From NCBI RefSeq assembly GCF_016906305.1, contig NZ_JADDOL010000007.1, positions 1-64,000 on the forward strand: a stretch of DNA of 64,000 nt, written 5' to 3'. Source of the DNA: Alloalcanivorax marinus (GTDB taxonomy: Bacteria > Pseudomonadota > Gammaproteobacteria > Pseudomonadales > Alcanivoracaceae). The stretch's first letter is position 1, and every line of letters begins with the position of its first letter. This document shows, piece by piece, positions 43,097-52,091 of the stretch. Made by a program: the position numbers and the translations under genes. The notes under the pieces were generated by a model. It did no database searches. It was not told the DNA's origin and saw nothing but the letters and a program-made list of their open reading frames with translations.

Positions 43097-44629
43097 ATGA
43101 GCGAAACAAACATTAACCAGGGCCAGATCAACAAGGCCGTGTGGCGGGCCTGTGACACCTTCCGTGGCACGGTGGACCCGAGCATTTACAAGGACTATGT
43201 GCTCACCATGCTGTTCGTGAAGTACCTGTCGGACGTCTGGCAGGATCACTGGGACGCCTACCAGAAAGAGCATGGCGATCACCCCGATCTGATTCGGGAA
43301 CTGATGAAGAGCGAGCGCTTTGTACTGCCGCCGGCGGCGAATTTTTACTCGCTGTATGAACACCGCCATGAGCCGGGCAATGGCGAGCGCATCGACAAGG
43401 CGCTGCACGCCATTGAGGAAGAGAATATCCAGAAGCTGAGTGATGTGTTCCAGGACATCAGCTTCAACTCCAACAAGCTGGGTGACGAGAAGCAGAAGAA
43501 CGAAATCCTCAAGGCGCTGCTGGAGGATTTCCATAAGCCGGAGCTGAACCTGCGGCCCAGCCGCATCGGGCGGCTGGATATTATCGGCAATGCCTACGAG
43601 TACCTGATCGCCCAGTTCGCCGCCACGTCCGGCAAGAAGGCCGGGGAGTTCTACACACCGGCAGAGGTCTCGGAATTGATCGCCGAGCTGATGGCACCGG
43701 CGGAAGGCGACGAGATCTGTGATCCGGCCTGTGGGTCCGGATCACTGTTGCTGAAATGCGCCAACCAGATCAAGAACGCCCACAACGGCTCCAAGCGTTT
43801 CGCCCTGTATGGCCAGGAGGCCATCGGCAGCACCTGGGCGCTGGCGAAGATGAACATGTTTCTGCACGGGGTGGATAACCACAGGATCGAGTGGGGTGAC
43901 ACCCTGCGCAACCCCAAGCTGCTGGACGACAAAGGCCGGCTCCGGCTGTTTGACGTGGTGGTGGCCAATCCGCCGTTCTCGCTGGACAAGTGGGGCCATG
44001 AAGGCGCCGGTGACGACCCCCATGGCCGTTACCGCCGGGGTATCCCGCCCAAGACCAAGGGCGATTACGCCTTTATCCTGCACATGGTCGAGACGCTGAA
44101 GCCCGGCTCTTCGGCAAAGAAAGGTGGCCGGATGGCCGTGGTGGTGCCCCACGGCGTGCTGTTCCGAGGCTCCAGCGAAGGGAAGATCCGCAGGCAGCTG
44201 ATCGAGGAAAACCTGCTGGATGCCGTGATCGGCCTGCCGGAAAAGCTCTTTTTCGGCACCGGCATTCCGGCGGCGATCCTGGTGTTCCGCCAGGACAAGA
44301 CCGACGAAAACGTGCTCTTTATCGACGCCAGCCGCGAGTTCCGGGCGGGCAAGAACCAGAATGCCCTCTCCGAGGACAATATCCGCAAGATCGTCAAGAC
44401 CTACACCAACCGCGCCGATGTGGACAAATACGCCCACCTGGCCACGCCGGAGGAAATCGCCGAGAACGATTTCAACCTGAATATCCCCCGCTATGTGGAT
44501 ACCTTCGAGGAAGAGGAGGAAATCGACCTGATGGCGGTGCGGGCCGAGCGTAAGCAGCTCAAGGAGAAGTTGGCGTCCCTGGAGCGAGAGATGGACGGTT
44601 ATCTGAAGGAGCTGGGTTATGGTTCCTGA
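43097..44629 (+). CDS. hsdM: Type I restriction-modification methyltransferase subunit HsdM
   Basis: A 510-residue N6-adenine methyltransferase. The N-terminal HsdM domain is followed by EFYTP, then motif I DPACGSGSLL near residue 210 and motif IV NPPFSLDKWG near 290, the order of gamma-class type I M subunits. It transfers methyl groups from S-adenosylmethionine when complexed with HsdS. The ATG at 43,097 gives the family's usual start. It overlaps hsdS by 11 bases. Confidence 0.95.
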   Translation: MSETNINQGQINKAVWRACDTFRGTVDPSIYKDYVLTMLFVKYLSDVWQDHWDAYQKEHGDHPDLIRELMKSERFVLPPAANFYSLYEHRHEPGNGERIDKALHAIEEENIQKLSDVFQDISFNSNKLGDEKQKNEILKALLEDFHKPELNLRPSRIGRLDIIGNAYEYLIAQFAATSGKKAGEFYTPAEVSELIAELMAPAEGDEICDPACGSGSLLLKCANQIKNAHNGSKRFALYGQEAIGSTWALAKMNMFLHGVDNHRIEWGDTLRNPKLLDDKGRLRLFDVVVANPPFSLDKWGHEGAGDDPHGRYRRGIPPKTKGDYAFILHMVETLKPGSSAKKGGRMAVVVPHGVLFRGSSEGKIRRQLIEENLLDAVIGLPEKLFFGTGIPAAILVFRQDKTDENVLFIDASREFRAGKNQNALSEDNIRKIVKTYTNRADVDKYAHLATPEEIAENDFNLNIPRYVDTFEEEEEIDLMAVRAERKQLKEKLASLEREMDGYLKELGYGS

Positions 44630-45839
44630 CGGGTGGAGCGCACAAAGTGTCGGAGAATTTTGTGAGTTTTTTAATGGAAATGGATTTAAAGCTTCCGAAT
44701 GGTCCACCCAGGGCTGGCCGATCATTCGTATCCAAAATTTGAATGGCTCAAGTGATTTTAATTACTTTAATGGTGAGGTTAAAGATAGGTGGGTTGTCGA
44801 GCCTGGAGATATTCTGTTCGCTTGGGCTGGCACAAAAGGCGTTTCATTCGGTGCCAAGCGTTGGTCCGGGCCCAGAGGGGTCTTGAATCAGCATATTTTC
44901 CGTGTAGAGCCCAAGATGAAAGTTAATCCAGATTGGCTTTATTTTGCTTTGATTAGAGTTACAGAGTGCGTTGAAAATAAAGCTCACGGATTTAAAGCTA
45001 CTCTTCTACATGTCCAGAAATCAGACATTGCGGAACAAGTCATCCCCGTCCCTCCACTTTTAGAACAAAATAGAATTGCTAGAATACTTTCCACCTGGGA
45101 CGAAGCCATTGCCACGACGGAGCAGCTTCTGGCCAACAGTGAGCAGCAGAAAAAAGCCCTGATGCAGCAGTTGCTGACGGGGAAGAAGCGGTTGCCGGGT
45201 TTTGAGGGTGAATGGCAAAGCCACGTTCTTGGTGATTTGGGGTCCACTTACCCTGGGCTAGCTGGTAAGAATAAAGAAGACTTTGGTGATGGAAAACCAT
45301 ACATTAGCTACATGAAAGTTTTTTCTAGTTTGTCAATCAATACTGATATTTTTGATAGGGTTCGAATCGAAAGAGGTGAGCGCCAACACAGAGTAAAATA
45401 CGGTGATGTTTTGTTCACAACGTCTTCCGAAGTTCCGGAGGAAGTGGGAATGACTTCCGTTTTCTTGGGAGATATGGATGAGCTATATCTGAATTCTTTT
45501 TGTTTTGGATTCCGCCTCCATGATTTTGAGATACTTCTTCCCGAATTTGCAAAGTTCAAGTTACGTGAGTGGACAGTAAGAAAGACTATCGCTCGAATGG
45601 CTCAGGGGGCAACAAGATACAATCTTTCTAAAAAGCAGTTGCTTACATTGCGCCTCCAGTTGCCAGGATTGGCGGAACAACGGGGTATTGCTCTGGTGCT
45701 TGACTTACAGGAAGAGGAGCTGGACTTGATACGCAGAGATGTTAAGCGTCTGAAAGCGGAAAAGAAAGCCCTAATGCAACAACTCCTCACCGGAAAACGC
45801 CGCGTCAAGGTCGACGAGGCTGAACGAACCAGCGCCTGA
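44619..45839 (+). CDS. hsdS: Type I restriction-modification specificity subunit HsdS
   Basis: A 406-residue specificity subunit with two target-recognition domains (residues about 5-150 and 205-360). Each is followed by a conserved helical spacer containing KKALMQQLLTGK(K/R)R, near residues 175 and 385. The target-recognition DNA is clearly AT-richer than hsdM, as is usual for recombining specificity domains. The two KALMQQLLTGK repeats could support domain shuffling by recombination. Confidence 0.95.
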   Translation: MVPDGWSAQSVGEFCEFFNGNGFKASEWSTQGWPIIRIQNLNGSSDFNYFNGEVKDRWVVEPGDILFAWAGTKGVSFGAKRWSGPRGVLNQHIFRVEPKMKVNPDWLYFALIRVTECVENKAHGFKATLLHVQKSDIAEQVIPVPPLLEQNRIARILSTWDEAIATTEQLLANSEQQKKALMQQLLTGKKRLPGFEGEWQSHVLGDLGSTYPGLAGKNKEDFGDGKPYISYMKVFSSLSINTDIFDRVRIERGERQHRVKYGDVLFTTSSEVPEEVGMTSVFLGDMDELYLNSFCFGFRLHDFEILLPEFAKFKLREWTVRKTIARMAQGATRYNLSKKQLLTLRLQLPGLAEQRGIALVLDLQEEELDLIRRDVKRLKAEKKALMQQLLTGKRRVKVDEAERTSA

Positions 45840-46086
45840 GGCGTATTATGCCCAGGGATGGGAGGGTATTTTGTCACGGAAGCTAGCCCCCAACACCAGT
45901 GAACGTTACGCCGCCCATGTTCCGGCCGGGGCCCCGCTAAACCTGGCGCTTCTCTTGCCGGCGGTGGACGTTGGTCGGGGCTTTGGCGCCGGTTGGAGCC
46001 CGGGTTGGGAAATCGGGTCTCAGCCCATTCCCTCCCGGGGCGGCGGCCACTTGCGTTTGCTGGCCGGGATTCGTTATATTGTCGGT
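45840..46086. other. Vestigial hsdR start and promoter region between hsdS and abi gene
   Basis: A frame from about 45,871 encodes PNTSERYAAHVPA, which aligns with PNTSELYASHIPA at the start of the intact HsdR (47,139). It sits 32 bases after hsdS, the normal position for hsdR. It then decays. Nothing else is recognised until the promoter at 46,051. Confidence 0.65.
46051..46080 (+). promoter_or_regulatory. Promoter of the abi-associated small RNA
   Basis: TTGCGT (-35) and TATATT (-10) with an 18-base spacer. The predicted start is near 46,087. Confidence 0.65.
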
Positions 46087-46148
46087 AACACAGCCACCAC
46101 GCTTAGTGCCCTCCTTGGGGGTGTCGCGCAACCTTGGTGGCTTTTTTA
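46087..46148 (+). ncRNA. Small structured RNA upstream of the Abi_2 gene (abiF-motif-like)
   Basis: About 62 nt. An outer stem GCCACCA (46,093) with TGGTGGC (46,135) encloses a second hairpin CCCTCC-TT-GGGGG, and TTTTTT follows, so the RNA ends as an intrinsic terminator 40 bases before the abi start. A conserved structured RNA (the abiF motif) has been described upstream of Abi_2 genes. Whether this one belongs to that class needs a covariance search. It may act as an antitoxin-like RNA. Confidence 0.55.
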
Positions 46149-46187
46149 TGTCCGCCGTTTACCGGTCGGCGGGCCAGGGGCCGTCCG

Positions 46188-47123
46188 ATGCTGAAGCCCT
46201 ATACCAAGCCCCCTCTTTCGTTCGCTGAGCAGTTGCAACTTCTGGAATCCAGGGGTCTTAACATCCCCGACCAGACGCTGGCGCTCGGTCATCTGAGTTC
46301 GATCAGCTATTACCGCCTGAGCGCTTACTGGTACCCGTTTTTGCAGCGGGGCACGAACGGGCAGGTGACCGGCGTGTTCGAGCCGGGTACGGACTTTGAT
46401 CAGGTGGTGCGGCTGTATGAGTTTGACCGTCACCTGCGGCTTCTGGTGATGGATGCCATCGAGCGGATCGAAGTGCATATTCGTACCGTGGTGACCTATC
46501 ATCTCGGCCATCGGTATGGGGCGTTCGGGCATACGGATTGCGCCAATTTCCACCCTGGATTCAATCACGCTATCTGGCTTGCGAAGCTGGAGTTCGAAGC
46601 CCGGCAGTCCAAGGACGTGTTCGTCGAGCACTTCAAACGTAACTATAAAGGGTTTCCAACTCTGCCGATCTGGATGTCCACCGAGGTCATGTCTCTGGGG
46701 TCATTGTCGTTCTGTTACACCGGCCTGAAAAACCCGGATAAGAGGCTGATCGCGGAACAGCTCGACGTTCATCACAAAAGGCTGAAAGACTGGCTTCATA
46801 CCCTGACTTACATCCGCAACCTGTGCGCCCATCACGGCCGTCTTTGGAACCGGGAGCTGGCCATCAAGCCGGAGAGAGTGCGTGAACCAGAGTGGAATCC
46901 ACCGGTAACGCCCCGTCACGACAGACTCTTCTATGCTCTGCTGATTCTGCGGGTGTTGCTCCGTAGTAATCACAATGGCGACACTTGGGCGGGGTCTTGT
47001 AACGAGCTGCTGGAGACTCTGGCAAGCGAACAAAGATACCGGGTTGCAATGGGCCTCCCTGCCGACTGGAAGGCTCATCCGTTATGGCATGACATGGATC
47101 GAAAATTCGGGGAAGGGGAATAA
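46188..47123 (+). CDS. Abi_2 (AbiD/AbiF-type) abortive infection protein
   Basis: A 311-residue protein of the Abi_2 family. It shows LSSISYYRLSAYWYPF near residues 36-51, IERIEVHIRT near 91, and the HEPN motif R210-N-L-C-A-H215 in YIRNLCAHHGRLWNREL. These proteins abort phage infection and are predicted RNases. The gene lies inside a type I restriction operon, preceded by its own promoter and small RNA. It reads in the same direction and ends just before hsdR. Confidence 0.92.
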   Translation: MLKPYTKPPLSFAEQLQLLESRGLNIPDQTLALGHLSSISYYRLSAYWYPFLQRGTNGQVTGVFEPGTDFDQVVRLYEFDRHLRLLVMDAIERIEVHIRTVVTYHLGHRYGAFGHTDCANFHPGFNHAIWLAKLEFEARQSKDVFVEHFKRNYKGFPTLPIWMSTEVMSLGSLSFCYTGLKNPDKRLIAEQLDVHHKRLKDWLHTLTYIRNLCAHHGRLWNRELAIKPERVREPEWNPPVTPRHDRLFYALLILRVLLRSNHNGDTWAGSCNELLETLASEQRYRVAMGLPADWKAHPLWHDMDRKFGEGE

Positions 47124-47126
47124 TAA

Positions 47127-50100
47127 GTGAAAAGCGATACCCCCAACACCAGCGAGCTCTACGCCTCGCACATTCCGGCCCTGGTGACGCTGATGAAGCT
47201 GGGCTGGGCCTACCGCTCGCCGGCGCGGGTGATGGCATGGCGGGGTGGCTCCACCCGTGAGGTGTTGCTGCGCCCGTTGCTGATGGATTTTCTCCGCCAG
47301 CATCGCTTCGAGTACAAGGGCGAGAGCTACCCGCTCTCCAGTGACGGCATCCAGCAGGTGGTGGCCACCCTTTCGGCGCCGGGCCTGGCCGAGGGCCTGA
47401 TGTCGGCCAACGAGGCCGTCCATGACATGCTCACCCTGGGCATTACCGTCAATGAGTTCATGCCGGACGGCAAGCGCCACGCCACCACGGTGCCGTTGGT
47501 GGACTGGAATGGTCTTGAACACAACAGCTTTCTGGTCACCGAGGAGATGGAGGTTCAGAACGCCTCGGCCACCGGTCACCGGCGCCCGGATCTGGTGGGC
47601 TTTGTTAATGGCATTCCGGTGGTGGTGATCGAAGCCAAGCGGGCCGCTTCCGGCAACCCGAACAAGTCCATGATTGATGAGAGCATCAGCCAGATGCTGC
47701 GCAATCAAGGCGTGCAGGAGATTCCCCACCTGTTCGCCTTCGCCCAGGTGCTGATGGCGGTGAGCCAGACCGACGGGCGCTATGGCACCACCCGCACGCC
47801 GAGGAAGTTCTGGTCGCTCTGGGAAGAGGAGCGGGTTAACGAGGAAGAGCGCAAGGCGGTAAAGAACCGGCCGCTCAGTGACGAGCAGATGGATACGTTG
47901 TTCGCCGGCCGGCCGCCGCGGGTCCGTCAGTATTTCGAGGCGCTCTGGTCCGGGCCGGTGCTGCCCACGGAACAGGACGAGCTGCTGATTGGCGTGCTCA
48001 GCCCGGCGCGGCTGCTGGCGTTTCTGCGTTACTACATCCTCTTTTACAAAAACGACAAGATCATTGCCCGCTACCAGCAGTTCTTCGGCATTGAAGCCTT
48101 GCTGGACACGATCAGCCAGGTGGATGCCAGTGGCTCCCGCCAGGGTGGCGTGATCTGGCACACCACCGGTTCGGGCAAGTCCTTCACCATGGTATTCCTC
48201 AGCAAGCTACTGGTGCTGCACGAGGCTCTGAAACAGTGCCGGGTGGTGGTGGTGACTGATCGGGTGGATCTGGAGAAGCAACTCTCGCGCACTTTTGCCG
48301 CCGCCGGCGCGCTGGGCCTGACCTCGGTGAAAACCGGCAAGGCCGGCAGTGCGCGGATGACCTCGGGGCGCGAGCTCGCCCGGGAGATCGGGCAGGGCAA
48401 CCAGCGGGTGCTGTTCACGCTGGTGCAGAAGTTCCTTTCCGCCATCAAGCACAAAGAGTGCTACAACCCCAGTGAAAATCTACTGGTGCTGGTGGACGAG
48501 GGCCACCGCGGCCACGGCGGGGAAAATCACCAGCGCATGCGCAAGGCGCTGCCCCATGCCGGTTATCTCGCGTTCACCGGTACGCCCCTGCTGAAAAAGG
48601 ATCGGCAGGAGACGGTGGACACCTTCGGCCCGATCGTCCACGCCTACACCATGCGCCGGGCGGTGGAGGACGGTACCGTGGCGCCGCTGCTGTACGAAGA
48701 GCGGCGCCCGGCGCTGGATGTGAATCAGGCGGCCATTGATAACTGGTTTGAGACCATTACCCGCGGGCTGACGGACCAGCAGAAGGGCGACCTGAAGCGT
48801 AAGTACGCCAAGCGCGGGGCGATCTATGGCGCCGAGAACCGTATCCGGCTGATCGCCTGGGATATCGCCCTGCACTTCAATACCAACTTCAAGGAGCTGG
48901 GTAAGACCCTCAAGGGCCAGATCGCCTGCGACAGCAAGCTGTCCGCGATTCGCTACAAGCGGTTCCTGGACGAGACCGGGCTGGTGAGTTCCCGGGTGGT
49001 GATCTCGGCTCCGGACACCCGCGAGGGCCACAGTGAGGTGGACGAGGCGGAACTCCCCGAGGTGCAAAAGTGGTGGGCGGACAATGTTACCGGCGATCCG
49101 TACGAGTATGAACGTCAGACCATTGAGCATTTCGGCATGGAAGGGGCCCCGGATCTGCTGATCGTGGTGGATAAGCTGCTCACCGGCTTCGATGAGCCTC
49201 GCAATGCCGTCCTGTATATCGACAAACCGCTCAAGGATCACAACCTGATCCAGGCGATTGCCCGGGTGAACCGGCTGCACGAGGAAAAGGCCTACGGTCT
49301 GCTGATTGACTATCGGGGCATCCTCGCGGAGCTGGATACCGCCATCAAGAAGTATCAGAACCTGGAGGAGCATACCCAGGGCGGCTATGACATTGATGAC
49401 ATCGACGGCCTGTACCGCAACGTGGATACCGAGTACAAGCGCTTGCCCGGGCTGCACAAGCACCTGTGGTCCTTCTTCGGGTATGTGGATAACGCCTGGG
49501 ACATGCAGGCCTTCCGCCAGGTGCTGATGCCGCGCTATGAGGCCGACGAGGAAGGTAAGGAATATGACAGCCGTCAGAAGCTGCGCGAAGACTTCTACCA
49601 GGCGCTGACGGATTTCGGCATGTGTCTGCAGGTGGCCCGCTCATCGCGCTCGTTCTTCGAGGATAAGGCGTTTACCGACGAGATGATCCGGACCTATAAA
49701 CGGGATCTTAAGTTCTTCACCGAGCTACGCCATGTTGCCCGACAAGACGCCCAGGAAACCGTGGATTACAGCGCCTACGAGAAGCAGATCCGAAAACTGG
49801 TGGACCGGGATGTGGTCGGCGTCGAAGTGAAGAACAGCGATGAGGTTTATGTGGTGAACCGGCTCGGTGAAGAGCCGGCGGAGTGGGACGCCCAAAAAAC
49901 CCGCAACGAGGCGGATACCATCCGAACCCGGACGCGTAAAACCATCGAGCAGGACCTGGGCGATGATCCCTATGCCCAGAAAGTGTTCTCCGAGTTGTTG
50001 AAGAAAGCCATCGAAGAGGCGGATGCGCTGTTCGACTATCCGGGCAAACAGTACGCCCTTCTCCGGGAATTTGAGGATCAGCTGAGCGAACGCCGTACTC

Positions 50101-50414
50101 CGGGGATTCCTGAGGCGTTGGCCAAGGAGCGTCATGCCAAAGCGTACTTCGGTGTCTTCCGGCTTGTCCTCGGTGATGAGGAGGTGGATTCCGCAATCGA
50201 GAAGGATGCGGATGCTCTGGTCAATCTGGCCCGTGAAATCGATGGTATCGTGCGAAGCGTGGTCGCGGAGAATACCCTGAACCCCGGTGGTATTGATGCC
50301 GGCATCCGTAAGGCCCTCTTGCCACAGCTGTTCGAGCGTTTCGGATTGAATAACGCCAAGCTGATTCTCGACCAGGTAATACACATCGTCCGGGTGGGCC
50401 TGAGTCATGACTGA
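47127..50414 (+). CDS. hsdR: Type I restriction endonuclease subunit HsdR
   Basis: A 1095-residue motor and nuclease subunit. The PD-(D/E)xK nuclease is visible as RRPDLVGFVNGIPVVVIEAKRA (residues about 152-173). Walker A TTGSGKSFT lies near 346, the DEGH box VDEGHRGHGG near 457, and the helicase domain 2 motif GFDEPRNAVLYIDKPLKDHNLIQAIARVNR near 690. It is full length. The start is a GTG at 47,127 after GGGGAA. A homologous start remnant lies at 45,871. Confidence 0.95.
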   Translation: MKSDTPNTSELYASHIPALVTLMKLGWAYRSPARVMAWRGGSTREVLLRPLLMDFLRQHRFEYKGESYPLSSDGIQQVVATLSAPGLAEGLMSANEAVHDMLTLGITVNEFMPDGKRHATTVPLVDWNGLEHNSFLVTEEMEVQNASATGHRRPDLVGFVNGIPVVVIEAKRAASGNPNKSMIDESISQMLRNQGVQEIPHLFAFAQVLMAVSQTDGRYGTTRTPRKFWSLWEEERVNEEERKAVKNRPLSDEQMDTLFAGRPPRVRQYFEALWSGPVLPTEQDELLIGVLSPARLLAFLRYYILFYKNDKIIARYQQFFGIEALLDTISQVDASGSRQGGVIWHTTGSGKSFTMVFLSKLLVLHEALKQCRVVVVTDRVDLEKQLSRTFAAAGALGLTSVKTGKAGSARMTSGRELAREIGQGNQRVLFTLVQKFLSAIKHKECYNPSENLLVLVDEGHRGHGGENHQRMRKALPHAGYLAFTGTPLLKKDRQETVDTFGPIVHAYTMRRAVEDGTVAPLLYEERRPALDVNQAAIDNWFETITRGLTDQQKGDLKRKYAKRGAIYGAENRIRLIAWDIALHFNTNFKELGKTLKGQIACDSKLSAIRYKRFLDETGLVSSRVVISAPDTREGHSEVDEAELPEVQKWWADNVTGDPYEYERQTIEHFGMEGAPDLLIVVDKLLTGFDEPRNAVLYIDKPLKDHNLIQAIARVNRLHEEKAYGLLIDYRGILAELDTAIKKYQNLEEHTQGGYDIDDIDGLYRNVDTEYKRLPGLHKHLWSFFGYVDNAWDMQAFRQVLMPRYEADEEGKEYDSRQKLREDFYQALTDFGMCLQVARSSRSFFEDKAFTDEMIRTYKRDLKFFTELRHVARQDAQETVDYSAYEKQIRKLVDRDVVGVEVKNSDEVYVVNRLGEEPAEWDAQKTRNEADTIRTRTRKTIEQDLGDDPYAQKVFSELLKKAIEEADALFDYPGKQYALLREFEDQLSERRTPGIPEALAKERHAKAYFGVFRLVLGDEEVDSAIEKDADALVNLAREIDGIVRSVVAENTLNPGGIDAGIRKALLPQLFERFGLNNAKLILDQVIHIVRVGLSHD

Positions 50415-51156
50415 GGTCCGTCAGTCCCAGGAAAAGACCTATGCGGTACAGTACGGAGATCGGCGTCTGCCGTTCCGGTGGCGCTTACTGAGTGTCGACG
50501 GTGGCAAAGCGCGGATTCATGTTTATCCGGACGGCCTGGTGGAGGTGGAGACACCCCAACACACCACCCTCGCTGATGCCAAGAAAGCCCTTCTCAAACG
50601 CGCCCGCTGGGTAACCTTGCATCTCACCGATATCGAGGCGCGCCGGGCGGAGGTGCTGGAAAGGGAATACGTCAGCGGTGAGACAGTGTTTTATCTGGGC
50701 CGCAGATACCGGTTGAAAATTGTTCAGTCGTCCGGAGAGCGGCACGTCAAGATGCTTAGGGGGCAGGTGCGCGTCACCACGCCCGATACCTCGAAGAAAT
50801 CGATCAAGCGCAGCCTGTATGCATGGTATCGGGACCGAGCCAATGATGTATTCGCCCGCCGGATAGCGATGGTGGGTGAGCAGCTGTCATGGATAAAAGA
50901 AACGCCATCCTGGTCTATTCGGGACATGAAAACGCAATGGGGGAGCTGCTCACCGTCCGGTGCCATCCTCCTTAACCCGCATCTGATTAAAACCCCCACT
51001 CGGTGTATCGACTATGTGATCCTTCATGAACTGTGCCATCTGAAAGAGCACAACCATAGCCAGGCTTTTTACCGCCTGATGGCTCTTGGGATGCCGGACT
51101 GGGAACGGGTCAAAGCTGATTTGGATCAGTTGTCGGAGTTGTATTTGAGTGAGTAG
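50407..51156 (+). CDS. YgjP-like M48-family metallopeptidase (DUF45)
   Basis: A 249-residue protein. The zinc motif HELCHLKEHNHS lies near residue 207, and the upstream KTQWGSCSPSG is the DUF45/YgjP hallmark. It overlaps the hsdR end by eight bases. YgjP-like genes are commonly the last gene of type I restriction operons, so an accessory role is likely but unproven. No membrane segments are present. Confidence 0.92.
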   Translation: MTEVRQSQEKTYAVQYGDRRLPFRWRLLSVDGGKARIHVYPDGLVEVETPQHTTLADAKKALLKRARWVTLHLTDIEARRAEVLEREYVSGETVFYLGRRYRLKIVQSSGERHVKMLRGQVRVTTPDTSKKSIKRSLYAWYRDRANDVFARRIAMVGEQLSWIKETPSWSIRDMKTQWGSCSPSGAILLNPHLIKTPTRCIDYVILHELCHLKEHNHSQAFYRLMALGMPDWERVKADLDQLSELYLSE

Positions 51157-51190
51157 CCCCGGCTCGGCCTTTCGGTATCGATAACGGCCC

Positions 51191-51982
51191 TCATCCCATA
51201 AACCCCGAAGGCGTCCCCCCGGTCACCTGCCGGAACGCATACGAAAACGCCGCCGTACTGCTGAACCCGGCCAGCCCCGCCGCCTGGGCGATGGTCTTGC
51301 CCCGCGCCAGATGGTCGATGGCCCGGACGATGCGCGCCCGTTGCCGCCAGGCGCGGAAGGTGAGGCCGGTTTCGGCGGGAAAGAGGCGGCTGAGGGTGCG
51401 CACGGAGGTGGCGGCGCCGGCGGCCAGGTCCGGGGTGGTGAGGGCGAGACCGGTGTCGGTGAGGGCCAGTTGGGCGACGCGTTGGCCCACCGGGCTGGTG
51501 GGCAGGGGCAGGTAGGTGGGGGCGTCGACCACGGCGCTGAGTTCGTGGAGGATCAGTTGGCCGATAAGAAGTTGCTTGTCGGCGTCGGTGTCCGGGGCGA
51601 AGGCGGCGCGGGTGAGTTCGCGCAGCAGGGGCGAGACGCGCAGGGCGAATTCCCGGTCCAGGGGCAGGGCGGGGGCCCAGCGGCGCAGGGCGTCCGGGTG
51701 CCAGTGGAGCAGGCGCATTTCGGCGCCGGAGAGCACGTCCAGGCGGTGGGTGATGCCGGCGGGGATCCAGACGGCGAGCTGCGGGGGCACCAGCCAGCGG
51801 CCGGTGTCGGTGTGAATCTGGGTGGTGCCGGAGAGTGCCAGAATCAGTTGCGCTTCGTCGTGGTGGTGGGGGTCGATGCGTTCGCCGGGTCGGCGGGCCC
51901 TTTGCCGGATGTGAAAAAGGGGCTGGATGCGGAACAGCGGGTGGAAGGCGCCGGGGGCTGCGTAGTCGGGTTGGCGTGTCAT
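51191..51982 (-). CDS. AraC-family transcriptional regulator
   Basis: A 263-residue regulator from the ATG at 51,982. The N-terminal cupin-like sensor has DPHHHDEAQLILALSG near residue 37. The C-terminal AraC double HTH shows RTLSRLFPAETGLTFRAWRQ and IAQAAGLAGFSSTAAFSYAFRQVTG. It is divergent from the MFS gene at 52,092 with about 110 bases between, the usual arrangement for an activator of an exporter gene. The inducer is unknown. Confidence 0.92.
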   Translation of the reverse strand: MTRQPDYAAPGAFHPLFRIQPLFHIRQRARRPGERIDPHHHDEAQLILALSGTTQIHTDTGRWLVPPQLAVWIPAGITHRLDVLSGAEMRLLHWHPDALRRWAPALPLDREFALRVSPLLRELTRAAFAPDTDADKQLLIGQLILHELSAVVDAPTYLPLPTSPVGQRVAQLALTDTGLALTTPDLAAGAATSVRTLSRLFPAETGLTFRAWRQRARIVRAIDHLARGKTIAQAAGLAGFSSTAAFSYAFRQVTGGTPSGFMG

Positions 51983-52091
51983 CGATAATCGTTGGCGCAA
52001 TTTCAGTTTCCGGCGATGCTAGCATGGCCCGATTGCGACGGTCGACCGGGCGTTCCGGGCCGCGGTCCGTCGCCGGGAGCCTGCCAGCCAG

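Noticed and set aside
45871-46194. A 107-residue protein between hsdS and the abi gene
   Set aside because: Only its first part resembles the HsdR start. The rest is low-complexity and overlaps the small RNA, so it was treated as a vestige.
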